Source: Faecalibacterium prausnitzii
Lineage (GTDB): Bacteria; Bacillota; Clostridia; Oscillospirales; Ruminococcaceae
NCBI RefSeq assembly: GCF_003324185.1
Contig: NZ_PXUP01000018.1
Span: 1 to 59,788, forward strand
DNA length: 59,788 bases
Direction: 5' to 3'
Made by a program: the position numbers and the translations under genes. Of the stretch, positions 24,376 through 31,924 are shown piece after piece; the stretch's first letter is position 1, and each line of letters starts with the position of its first letter. The notes beneath the pieces are model-generated. The model saw only the letters and a program-made list of their open reading frames with translations, made no database searches and was not told the origin of the DNA.

Positions 24376-24384
24376 TGTTATAAT
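24376..24384 (+). promoter_or_regulatory. Extended -10 promoter of the first hybrid kinase
   Basis: TG-T-TATAAT is a perfect extended -10 element with no clear -35; the leader would be about 135 bases. Confidence 0.5.
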
Positions 24385-24522
24385 GTTACAATTATGCTAC
24401 ATAATAGGATAGATATTCAAAAAAGCTGCTGACAGCAGAACGAGAATGATATTGCAAGCACCTTCCTGAAATCGGTGAAGTGAAAATAAAGCCGGAATGA
24501 GACCGTCTGGGGTGGAGAAAGA

Positions 24523-27500
24523 TTGGATAAAATGAAAAACTCTGGAATGAGCGAAACCATGCAGACCTTGACACGGAAAAGCGCCTGTGTGATGCTGAGC
24601 CTACTGTTGCTACTGTCAGCCGTGCTCCCTGTGAAAGCTGCCGCGGAAACCGCCTCTGCAAAGGTTGTTCGTGTCGGCTCGTTTGAGGACACCTTCAACT
24701 ATGTCAACGAGAAGGGCGCAAGAAAGGGCTACGGCTACGAATTGCTGGAGACCTTGTCCGGCTATACAGGCTGGCAGTTCGAGTATGTGACCTGCGACTG
24801 GTCAGACTGCTTCGAAAAGCTCAAAAACGGCGAGATCGACATTATTGGCGGTATCTCTTATACGGAGGACCGCACCCAGGAGATGCTGTTTTCAGACGAG
24901 CCGATGGGAGTGGAAAAATATTACCTCTACGCCGATCTCTCGCGCGCAGACATCTCCGCCTCCGACTTCAAGACGCTGAACGGCAAAAAGATCGGCGTTC
25001 TGATGGGAACAGAGCCGGAAGTGATGCTGGCCGAGTGGGAAGAAAAATACGGCCTGAAAACGGAACACGTCAACATCTCCAACAACGAGGATGTGAAGCA
25101 AAAGCTGGCAAACCACGAGATCGACTGCTTTGTTTCGCTGGAAGAATCCTTCTGGGCAGAGCGTGGCATCTCGACCATAACCCGTGTGGGAGAATCCGGC
25201 ATCTACTATGCGATCAACAAAAACCGGCCTGATATCAAGGAAGAACTTGACGATGCGATGCGCGCGTTGGACGAAGCTGTGCCTTTTTATACGGCGGATC
25301 TGTACAAAAGATATTTCTCAATGGATTATACGCCCATCCTTACAGGGGAGGAAAAGGCGTGGCTCAGAAAGCACGGTGCGATCAGGATGGGCTTTCTGGC
25401 GAGCGACAGCGGCGTCAGCACCTTTGACCCTGCCACCGGGGAGTTTACCGGGGTAATCACGGACTATATTCAGTTTGCAGCAGATTGTCTGGGCAATCAG
25501 GAACTGGAATTCCAGCTGGTCGGCTATGACAGCAAGGAAGCAGAACTGGATGCGCTGAAATCGGGCGAGATCGACATGATCTTCCATTGCGACCAGAACC
25601 CCAATCTGGCGGAAGAGTATCACTTTGCCTGTACCAACACAACGTGGACCTCCAACCTGATGGCGGTCACGAACAAACAGCACTTTAACGAAAACAATGT
25701 AAACCGCATTGCCGTTCCCCAAAACAAACTCTCCCTGAAAAAGTACCTTGCGTTTTATTACCCGCAGTGGGAGATCGTGGACTGCGATACACAGGAGGAT
25801 GCGGCAAGGCTGGTCAAAGACGGACAGGCAGATTGCTTTGTTACCGGGATCAGCAGTGAGAATAAATACAGCAAGAAATACAGCTTTTACAGCGTTCCGC
25901 TGGTAAACCCTGTAAGATCCTGCTTTGCGGTCAATAGCGGAAACCGCAGCCTGTTGTCCATCCTGAACAAAACGATCAAGGCAATGCCTGTTAATATGCT
26001 TGCCGGCGCGCTTGCGATGTATAAGAGCTCCGCGCGGAAGGTTACCCTGAGCGATTTTATAAAGGATAACTTCTTTAAAGTTATGTTGATCAGCAGCATT
26101 GCTGTTGCAGTTGTTCTGCTCACGATTTTGATGCTGCTCCAGAAGGCGCGTAAAGCCGAAGCTGCTGCAAGGAAAGCCGCAAGCGATACGCAGGAACTGA
26201 ATGCAAAATTGCAGGTCGCCGTGGAAAAAGCAGAGAGCGCGAACCGCGCCAAGAGCACCTTCCTTTCCAATATGTCCCACGATATCCGCACCCCCATGAA
26301 CGCCATCATCGGCTTTACCACGCTGGCGCTCAGCAATATTGACGATACAGACCGGGTGAAGGATTATCTTGGCAAGACCCTTGCATCCAGCAACCATCTG
26401 CTCTCCCTCATCAACGATGTGCTGGATATGAGCCGCATTGAAAGCGGAAAGATCCATCTGGAAGAGGTGGAAGTTAACCTTTCGGATGTGCTGCACGATT
26501 TGAAAACTATCGTCAGCGGGCAAATTTTTGCAAAGCAGCTGGAGCTTTACATGGACGTCATGGACGTGACCGACGAGGACGTCTACTGCGACAAGACCCG
26601 GCTGAATCAGATTTTGCTGAACCTGCTGTCTAACGCCATCAAGTTTACCCCGGCGGGCGGCACGGTCTCGGTGCGGGTGCGGCAGCTTGCCGGTAAAGTG
26701 CGCGGCTGCGGACAGTATGAGTTCCGCATCAAGGATAACGGCATCGGCATGAGCCAGGAGTTTGCCCAAAAGATATTTGAACCCTTCGAGCGGGAGCGCA
26801 CCTCCACGGTAAGCCGCATCCAAGGCACCGGCCTTGGCATGGCCATTACCAAAAACATCGTGGATATGATGGGCGGCACCATCGAGGTGCAGACAGCGCA
26901 GGGCAAGGGCACCGAGTTTACCGTCTGCGTGCCCATGCGCGCACAGACCGAGCAGCGCCCGGTGGAAAAGATCACCGAGCTGGAGGGCCTGAAGGCACTG
27001 GTGGTGGATGACGACTTCAACACCTGCGACAGCGTGACAAAGATGCTGGTCAAGGTGGGCATGCGCGCCGAGTGGACCCTTTCCGGCAAGGAAGCGGTGC
27101 TGCGTGCGCGGCAGTCTATCGAGATGAGCGATGTCTACCACGCCTATATCATCGACTGGCGTCTGCCGGATATGAACGGCATCGAGGTCACCCGCCAGAT
27201 CCGCAGCCTGCACGATGATACGCCTATTATCATCCTGACCGCCTACGACTGGTCGGATATTGAAGTAGAAGCAAAAGCAGCCGGCGTGACCGCCTTCTGC
27301 TCCAAGCCCATGTTCATGTCCGACCTGCGCGAGACCCTGATGAGCTCCCTTGGCCAGAAGCCGGCGGATGCAGTGCAGAGGCTTTTGCCGGAAAAGAACG
27401 CCGACTTCAAGGGCAAGCACATCCTGCTGGTGGAGGACAACGAACTGAACCGCGAGATCGCGCAGGAAATTCTGCGGGAGTACGGCTTCCTTGTCGATAC

Positions 27501-27786
27501 GGCGGAAAACGGCGCAGTAGCGGTGGAAAAGGTGAGCACTGCCGCGCCGGGCAGCTATGATCTGGTACTGATGGATGTGCAGATGCCGATCATGGACGGC
27601 TATACCGCCACCCGGAAAATCCGCGCACTGGACGACCCTGCGCGGGCAAAGCTGCCGATCCTTGCCATGACCGCCAACGCCTTTGACGAGGACCGCCGCA
27701 ACGCCTTGGAAAGCGGCATGAACGGCTTTTTGTCCAAGCCCATCGTGATCGACGACCTTGTGCAGGAACTGCACAAAATTTTGTAA
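24523..27786 (+). CDS. Hybrid sensor histidine kinase with two solute-binding domains
   Basis: The protein has up to 1087 residues. Signal/anchor about 17-40; two type-3 periplasmic-binding-like domains (about 45-265 and 275-495), membrane helix about 525-548, coiled coil, HisKA with MSHDIRTPMN (H586), ATPase domain (NAIKFTP, DNGIGM, GTGLGM), then two receiver domains with D878 (IIDWRLPDMNG) and D1018 (LVLMDVQMP). The binding domains probably sense an amino acid or similar ligand outside. There is no histidine phosphotransfer domain and no output domain, so the final target is unknown. The start is uncertain: TTG 24523 has GGAG at good spacing, ATG 24532 is the alternative. Confidence 0.92.
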   Translation: MDKMKNSGMSETMQTLTRKSACVMLSLLLLLSAVLPVKAAAETASAKVVRVGSFEDTFNYVNEKGARKGYGYELLETLSGYTGWQFEYVTCDWSDCFEKLKNGEIDIIGGISYTEDRTQEMLFSDEPMGVEKYYLYADLSRADISASDFKTLNGKKIGVLMGTEPEVMLAEWEEKYGLKTEHVNISNNEDVKQKLANHEIDCFVSLEESFWAERGISTITRVGESGIYYAINKNRPDIKEELDDAMRALDEAVPFYTADLYKRYFSMDYTPILTGEEKAWLRKHGAIRMGFLASDSGVSTFDPATGEFTGVITDYIQFAADCLGNQELEFQLVGYDSKEAELDALKSGEIDMIFHCDQNPNLAEEYHFACTNTTWTSNLMAVTNKQHFNENNVNRIAVPQNKLSLKKYLAFYYPQWEIVDCDTQEDAARLVKDGQADCFVTGISSENKYSKKYSFYSVPLVNPVRSCFAVNSGNRSLLSILNKTIKAMPVNMLAGALAMYKSSARKVTLSDFIKDNFFKVMLISSIAVAVVLLTILMLLQKARKAEAAARKAASDTQELNAKLQVAVEKAESANRAKSTFLSNMSHDIRTPMNAIIGFTTLALSNIDDTDRVKDYLGKTLASSNHLLSLINDVLDMSRIESGKIHLEEVEVNLSDVLHDLKTIVSGQIFAKQLELYMDVMDVTDEDVYCDKTRLNQILLNLLSNAIKFTPAGGTVSVRVRQLAGKVRGCGQYEFRIKDNGIGMSQEFAQKIFEPFERERTSTVSRIQGTGLGMAITKNIVDMMGGTIEVQTAQGKGTEFTVCVPMRAQTEQRPVEKITELEGLKALVVDDDFNTCDSVTKMLVKVGMRAEWTLSGKEAVLRARQSIEMSDVYHAYIIDWRLPDMNGIEVTRQIRSLHDDTPIIILTAYDWSDIEVEAKAAGVTAFCSKPMFMSDLRETLMSSLGQKPADAVQRLLPEKNADFKGKHILLVEDNELNREIAQEILREYGFLVDTAENGAVAVEKVSTAAPGSYDLVLMDVQMPIMDGYTATRKIRALDDPARAKLPILAMTANAFDEDRRNALESGMNGFLSKPIVIDDLVQELHKIL

Positions 27787-27817
27787 ATGAAACGCAGGTC
27801 AGGTGAATAAAAAAGAA

Positions 27818-27881
27818 TGCACCCGCAGCATTTGCGCCCGGAGGCCAAAACCTCTGAAAAGCCTGCTGCGGGTGCTTTTTT
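27818..27881 (+). terminator. Terminator of the first hybrid kinase
   Basis: GCACCCGCAGCA pairs with TGCTGCGGGTGC and is followed by TTTTTT; a smaller GAGG/CCTC hairpin sits in the loop. Confidence 0.85.
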
Positions 27882-27905
27882 GTTTCCATTGTCTTTAAAA
27901 AACGC

Positions 27906-27934
27906 TTGACAACGGAAACATTTTTGATTATAGT
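27906..27934 (+). promoter_or_regulatory. Promoter of the TetR gene
   Basis: TTGACA, 17 bases, TATAGT. Confidence 0.7.
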
Positions 27935-27938
27935 GGAG

Positions 27939-27956
27939 CTAACAAACATTAGTTAG
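27939..27956. promoter_or_regulatory. Probable TetR autoregulatory operator
   Basis: CTAAC-N8-GTTAG lies at the expected transcription start of the TetR gene, as usual for self-repression. Its spacing differs from the 5-6-5 metal-type sites at 8-9 kb, although the half sites are alike. Confidence 0.5.
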
Positions 27957-27972
27957 TGAAGGGCGAAGAAAA

Positions 27973-28602
27973 ATGGAAGATACCAAGCAGCGCATTCTGG
28001 AAAAGTCTCTGGAACTGTTTTCCACCAAAGGATACGATGCCGTCAGTGTGGGCGAGATTGCAAAGGCGGTCGGCATCAAGGCGCCCTCGCTGTACAACCA
28101 TTTCCCCAGCAAGCAGGCGATTTTTGATGCGATTTTGGAGACAACTTCGGCGCACTACCAGAAAGACACCGCTGAGATTGCGGTCCATGTACAGGATTCT
28201 CAAAAAGACATCCCGGTTTTCTCTCACATCTCGGAGGAGCTGCTGGTTGAAAAAGTCCGACAGATTTTCCTCTATTCGCTGCACGATAAAACCATCAGCC
28301 AGTTCCGCCGGATGATGACGCTGGAGCAGTTCCGTTCCCCCAAATTTGCCGAACTGCTTTCCAAACGCTATGTAGATTGGATGATCTCCTACCATGCAGG
28401 CATCTTCCGTGCGCTGGTTGCAAACGGCGAACTGCGAAACGAAGACCCTGATACGCTGGCGTGGATGTATGTTTCACCTATCATCGTCCTGCTCAGTGTC
28501 TGCGACCGCCAGCCGGAACGGGAAGCCGAAAGCCTTGAAAAGCTGGACGCCCATGTAAAGCTGTTCTTCCGCACCTTTAACATCGAGGAGGGTGAAAAAT
28601 AA
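27973..28602 (+). CDS. TetR/AcrR-family transcriptional regulator
   Basis: The protein has 209 residues. The N-terminal helix-turn-helix (VGEIAKAVGIKAPSLYNHF, about residues 28-47) is standard. The all-helical C-terminal domain would bind a small ligand and dimerise. TetR genes usually sit beside the transporter or enzyme they control, but none is present here; the next genes are an RNHCP/GNAT operon. RBS is weak (GAAGGG). It probably represses itself through 27939-27956. Confidence 0.92.
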   Translation: MEDTKQRILEKSLELFSTKGYDAVSVGEIAKAVGIKAPSLYNHFPSKQAIFDAILETTSAHYQKDTAEIAVHVQDSQKDIPVFSHISEELLVEKVRQIFLYSLHDKTISQFRRMMTLEQFRSPKFAELLSKRYVDWMISYHAGIFRALVANGELRNEDPDTLAWMYVSPIIVLLSVCDRQPEREAESLEKLDAHVKLFFRTFNIEEGEK

Positions 28603-28668
28603 AGGAATTTTTGAATTTTATATTGAAGTAGAAAAACACCATAAATGCTAAAATCAAAGGAGAACTTT

Positions 28669-28707
28669 TTGAAACATACAACATTTGCACTGGAGCTTGT
28701 TGGCTGA
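28669..28707 (+). CDS. Putative 12-codon leader peptide
   Basis: A TTG start at 28669 has AAAGGAG six bases before it and encodes MKHTTFALELVG, then TGA. A hairpin follows immediately. It stands between the TetR gene and the RNHCP gene. It could be a leader that couples translation to the downstream operon or a chance ORF. Confidence 0.3.
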   Translation: MKHTTFALELVG

Positions 28708-28708
28708 C

Positions 28709-28745
28709 CGGGAGGTCTGGCAAATACCACAAGCCACGCCTCCCG
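28709..28745 (+). promoter_or_regulatory. Leader hairpin before the RNHCP operon
   Basis: CGGGAGG (28709-28715) pairs with CCTCCCG (28739-28745), with an inner TGGC/GCCA. No T-run follows. The 5' arm GGGAGG could itself mimic a ribosome binding site. Confidence 0.4.
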
Positions 28746-28782
28746 AAGACGAACAGACACAATTCTTCAGGAGGATATTACC

Positions 28783-29208
28783 ATGAATCGTGAAAATAAA
28801 CGCAAGACCTTTGAAAAAGGTTACTATAAGACCCACGCCTGCAACGACACCTTTACCTGCAAAGTCTGCGGACGGGTCTGCACCCCGCAAAATGCCGGCA
28901 GCGACCACCGCAACTATTGCCCCAACTGCCTGTCCAGCCTTCATGTGGACGAAGAACCCGGTGACCGCGCTTCCGACTGCGGCGGCATCATGGAGCCGGT
29001 AGCCGTCTGGGTACGCAAGGGCGGCGAGTGGGCCATCATCCACCGCTGCAAACGCTGCGGAAAGCTCAGTTCCAACCGGGTGGCGGCAGACGACAACCCC
29101 ATGAAGCTCATGAGCATTGCCATGAAGCCGCTGTGCTCTCCGCCGTTCCCGCTGGACTATATTGAGGAAATGACCGCCCTGATGGGCGGTGATGGACGGA
29201 TGCGGTAA
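28783..29208 (+). CDS. RNHCP-domain zinc protein
   Basis: The protein has 141 residues. The pattern FTCKVCG, HRNYCPNCLSSLHVD, GDRASDCGG, HRCKRCG, NRVAADDN follows the RNHCP domain, named for its Arg-Asn-His-Cys-Pro motif; here the His is Tyr. Four CxxC-type pairs probably bind zinc. Function in the family is unknown. It leads a three-gene unit with two acetyltransferases, spaced by 20 and 17 bases. RBS CAGGAGG. Confidence 0.85.
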   Translation: MNRENKRKTFEKGYYKTHACNDTFTCKVCGRVCTPQNAGSDHRNYCPNCLSSLHVDEEPGDRASDCGGIMEPVAVWVRKGGEWAIIHRCKRCGKLSSNRVAADDNPMKLMSIAMKPLCSPPFPLDYIEEMTALMGGDGRMR

Positions 29209-29228
29209 GCCGCAGGAGGAACTACAAG

Positions 29229-29975
29229 ATGGAGTATATCCGAATCACAAAAGAAAACATCGACAAGGAACACATCTGTTGTGCCATGTCCGGTCAACAG
29301 AGCCTTGCCAAGAAGGAATGGCTCAAGCAGCGCTTTGAGGAGGGGCTTGTTTTTTACCGCAGTGCGGAGCGCGGCAAATGCTTTATCGAGTACATCCCGG
29401 CGGAAAACGCATGGGTGCCCATTGATGCCGATGGCTATCTGTACATCAACTGCCTGTGGGTCTCCGGCTCCTTGAAAGGGCACGGCTATTCCAGCGAACT
29501 GCTGGAGGAATGCCTTCGGGATGCCAAGGCGCAGGGCAAAAACGGCGTTTGCATCCTGTGTGCAGAGGGGCGCAAACGGGAGTTTCTCGCTGACCCAAAG
29601 TTTTTGACCCATAAGGGCTTCAAGGTTTCGGACACCTCCGATTGCGGCATCAACCTCATGTACCTGCCCCTTGCAGAGAGTGCCCAGCCGCCAAAATTCA
29701 AGGCCTGTGCCAAGCATCCCAAGGTGGAGGAAAACGGCTTTGTCCTCTACTATACCGACCAGTGCCCCTACACCTATTATTGGGTGCCAAAGGTGCAGGA
29801 GGCTGCAAAGGAACATGGAATCCCGTTCAAAGCCATCCACGTCACAGAGAAAGAGACGGCACAGAATGTGCCCGCACCGGTCACAACATACGCATTGTTC
29901 CGGGATGGGAAATTCGTGACACAGGGCATCCAGTCGGACAAGAAATTTTTGAAATTAGCAGGCGCAGCGGATTGA
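29229..29975 (+). CDS. GNAT acetyltransferase with YoaP-like C-terminal domain
   Basis: The protein has 248 residues. The N-terminal half has GNAT strands (YINCLWVSGSLKGHGYSSEL holds the acetyl-CoA-binding loop). From about 165 a second domain begins, with YTDQCPYTYYWVPKVQEAAK, a thioredoxin-like Cys segment as in the YoaP family. The acetyl acceptor is unknown. Translation follows the RNHCP gene at 20 bases with GCAGGAGG. Confidence 0.85.
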   Translation: MEYIRITKENIDKEHICCAMSGQQSLAKKEWLKQRFEEGLVFYRSAERGKCFIEYIPAENAWVPIDADGYLYINCLWVSGSLKGHGYSSELLEECLRDAKAQGKNGVCILCAEGRKREFLADPKFLTHKGFKVSDTSDCGINLMYLPLAESAQPPKFKACAKHPKVEENGFVLYYTDQCPYTYYWVPKVQEAAKEHGIPFKAIHVTEKETAQNVPAPVTTYALFRDGKFVTQGIQSDKKFLKLAGAAD

Positions 29976-29992
29976 GAGATTCAGGAGGAAAA

Positions 29993-30538
29993 ATGCAATA
30001 CGATCAAACGGTTATCACACCAAAAGGACTGGCAGTCCACATCCGAAACGGTGTGGCATCCGATGGAAGCGCTGTGCTTGAAAACTTTGATTTGACACAC
30101 GCAGAAACAGATTATTTGCTGAGTTATCCCGATGAAAATCACTTTGATGCGGAACAGGAAAGCCGCTACTTGGAGAAAAAAGCAACCAGTCCGAATGAGA
30201 TCGAACTGATCGCCTTTGTGGACGGTAAAGTGGCAGGAACTGCTGGAATTGATGCAATCGGAGCGCAGTATAAAGTGGCGCATCGTGCCGAATTTGGCGT
30301 CAGCATCCTAAAAGAGTATTGGGGTCTGGGGATCGGGCGAGCCTTGATGGAAGCCTGTATCCATTGCGCTAAAACCGCCGGATACGCTCAGTTGGAGCTG
30401 GATGTAGTGGCGGAGAACGCAAGAGCAATCTCCATGTACCAGACGGCAGGATTTGTGGAATATGGCAGAAACCCAAAAGGTTTTCGCTCTCGGAACGCTG
30501 GATTTCAAGAACTGATCTCCATGCGGCTGGAATTGTAA
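29993..30538 (+). CDS. GNAT-family N-acetyltransferase
   Basis: The protein has 181 residues. IAFVDGKVAGTAGI, FGVSILKEYWGLGIGRALM (the acetyl-CoA loop) and LELDVVAENARAISMYQTAGFVEYG are typical of RimJ/RimL-like enzymes acting on small molecules or protein N-termini. CAGGAGG precedes the ATG. It is A/T-richer than the YoaP-type gene before it. It ends the operon at a strong terminator. Confidence 0.9.
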   Translation: MQYDQTVITPKGLAVHIRNGVASDGSAVLENFDLTHAETDYLLSYPDENHFDAEQESRYLEKKATSPNEIELIAFVDGKVAGTAGIDAIGAQYKVAHRAEFGVSILKEYWGLGIGRALMEACIHCAKTAGYAQLELDVVAENARAISMYQTAGFVEYGRNPKGFRSRNAGFQELISMRLEL

Positions 30539-30552
30539 AGCTTATCGACTGA

Positions 30553-30593
30553 AAACAGCCCTCCTGACCATGACGGCCGGGAGGGCTGTTTTT
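30553..30593 (+). terminator. Terminator of the RNHCP/GNAT operon
   Basis: AACAGCCCTCC pairs with GGAGGGCTGTT and is followed by TTT. Confidence 0.85.
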
Positions 30594-30616
30594 GGTAGGG
30601 AGGTTGACCAGTATGA

Positions 30617-30739
30617 GGACAATACCCGGACTACCGCAAGGCACGCAACGAGATGCAGGAACTGGTTCGGGCACAGAAAAATGTAGAACGTTTTTTTGCA
30701 GAGGAAAAGAACACCACCGAGAAAACACAGACACGTTAA
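30617..30739 (+). pseudogene. Possible C-terminal relic of a mobile-element protein
   Basis: A 40-codon frame that opens after a TGA gives a charged, helical C-terminus (YRKARNEMQELVRAQK and on) with no start codon. Such ends occur in relaxase or recombinase proteins, but the match is not proven. The 288 bases between the GNAT and SDR genes otherwise hold only terminators. Confidence 0.2.
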
Positions 30740-30747
30740 AAAAAGTC

Positions 30748-30806
30748 GCCGAGGAGCTTCCCTGTTGGGAGGCATCCTCGGCGGATTTTTTAGTTTATAT
30801 AGCAGC
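30748..30806. repeat. Hairpin repeat, copy A
   Basis: GCCGAGGA and a matching CCTCGGC arm enclose CTTCCC/GGGAGG, then TTTTTTAG and TTTATATAGCAGC. The same design, with changed stem interior, recurs at 35204-35263. Read on the minus strand it ends in seven Ts, so it serves as terminator of the SDR gene. Confidence 0.75.
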
Positions 30807-30826
30807 TTTGCGGAGCAATGCGCCTG

Positions 30827-31627
30827 TTACCCGTATATTTTCCCCACGATCTTTCCTCGTGCTGCGGCGGGCAGAAGCTTGCACAGCAGGCTCAGGAACT
30901 TATACTGTGCACCGGCAACATAAACGACCGCCGGCTTCTTTTTCTCCACAATACCGGCGATGTACCGTCCAATGCGTGCCGGGTCCATGCCGTTTTGCTC
31001 GTCGTGCTCCATCTGACTGACGCTCCGGGAGATACGTCCACCGTATTCGTCATCGCCGAGAATGCTTTTCTGACGTGCTTTTGTAAAACCGGTGCAGATG
31101 TCACCCAACTCTACAACAGTAACATGGATGCCGTAGGGCTTGACTTCATTTGCCAGAGCGTAAGAGTAAGAAGAAACGGCAGCTTTGCTTGCGGAGTAGA
31201 AGGTCTGGAACGGAATGTGTGCTACGGCGGCAACGGAGCTGATGTTCACAATATGCCCCTTCCCTTGATGGCGCAGGAAGGGGAGAACCGTTTTATTTAC
31301 AGTGACCGTTCCGAAGAAGTTCACATCAAACTGTGCTTTGGCTTGTTCCATGGACGTAAACTCCACCGCACCGGAAATGCCAAAACCTGCACAGTTGATC
31401 ACCGCGTCAATTTTAGTTTCTTTTTGGATGACCTGCTGCACAGCGGCGGTGACAGCGTCTTCATCGGTCACATCGACGGACAGATGGGTGACGCCCTCCA
31501 TAGGGATATTTCTGCGGCTGAACTCATAGACGATGCAGCCGTTCTCCTTCAGAGCGGATGCCGTGCACCGCCCGATGCCGGAGCTTCCTCCGGTAACGAT
31601 GACCACCTTGTTGTTTTCTCCCACCAT
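30827..31627 (-). CDS. SDR-family oxidoreductase
   Basis: The protein has 266 residues. TGGSSGIGR binds the dinucleotide, NCAGFG is the central strand motif, and SSVAAVAH with YSASKAA gives the catalytic Ser-Tyr-Lys. Such enzymes reduce or oxidise hydroxyl groups of varied small molecules; the substrate is unknown. AGGAGG lies six bases before the ATG. It diverges from the second hybrid kinase. Confidence 0.92.
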   Translation of the reverse strand: MVGENNKVVIVTGGSSGIGRCTASALKENGCIVYEFSRRNIPMEGVTHLSVDVTDEDAVTAAVQQVIQKETKIDAVINCAGFGISGAVEFTSMEQAKAQFDVNFFGTVTVNKTVLPFLRHQGKGHIVNISSVAAVAHIPFQTFYSASKAAVSSYSYALANEVKPYGIHVTVVELGDICTGFTKARQKSILGDDEYGGRISRSVSQMEHDEQNGMDPARIGRYIAGIVEKKKPAVVYVAGAQYKFLSLLCKLLPAAARGKIVGKIYG

Positions 31628-31659
31628 GATTTTCCTCCTGAAAATGTTGATCTGGTTCG

Positions 31660-31688
31660 AGTATACCGCATCGCAAGGCGGCTGTCTA
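31660..31688 (-). promoter_or_regulatory. Promoter of the SDR gene
   Basis: Minus-strand TAGACA, 17 bases, TATACT, 33 bases before the start. Confidence 0.6.
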
Positions 31689-31786
31689 TACGGATAGCTA
31701 GATCGTGGAAAAGTACAGGAATCAACTTGCGTAAATTTTCACGCAGATTGGCCTCTCTTTTTTACACAACCAATGCCAATTAGCGC

Positions 31787-31815
31787 TTGAAAACGAAACG
31801 CTGCGCAAGTATACT
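31787..31815 (+). promoter_or_regulatory. Promoter of the second hybrid kinase
   Basis: TTGAAA, 17 bases, TATACT. Just after it AGTATA (31808-31813) and TATACT (31824-31829) make an inverted repeat that could bind a regulator. Confidence 0.65.
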
Positions 31816-31924
31816 ATACTAGTTATACTGTACAAGCTTGATCACAAATCAGTATGCCAGTTGACCATAAAAGGCATACCAGAATTGAAGCGTGCGGCGG
31901 GGTCAAAACCCTACGAGGATGAAA

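Larger units (their letters stand above)
24159..24522. other. Intergenic region of 364 bases
   Basis: It holds a terminator (24236-24270) for the 4Fe-4S gene and an extended -10 promoter (24376-24384) for the hybrid kinase. The rest shows no coding sequence or further structure I can support. It is A/T-rich towards the kinase. Confidence 0.6.
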
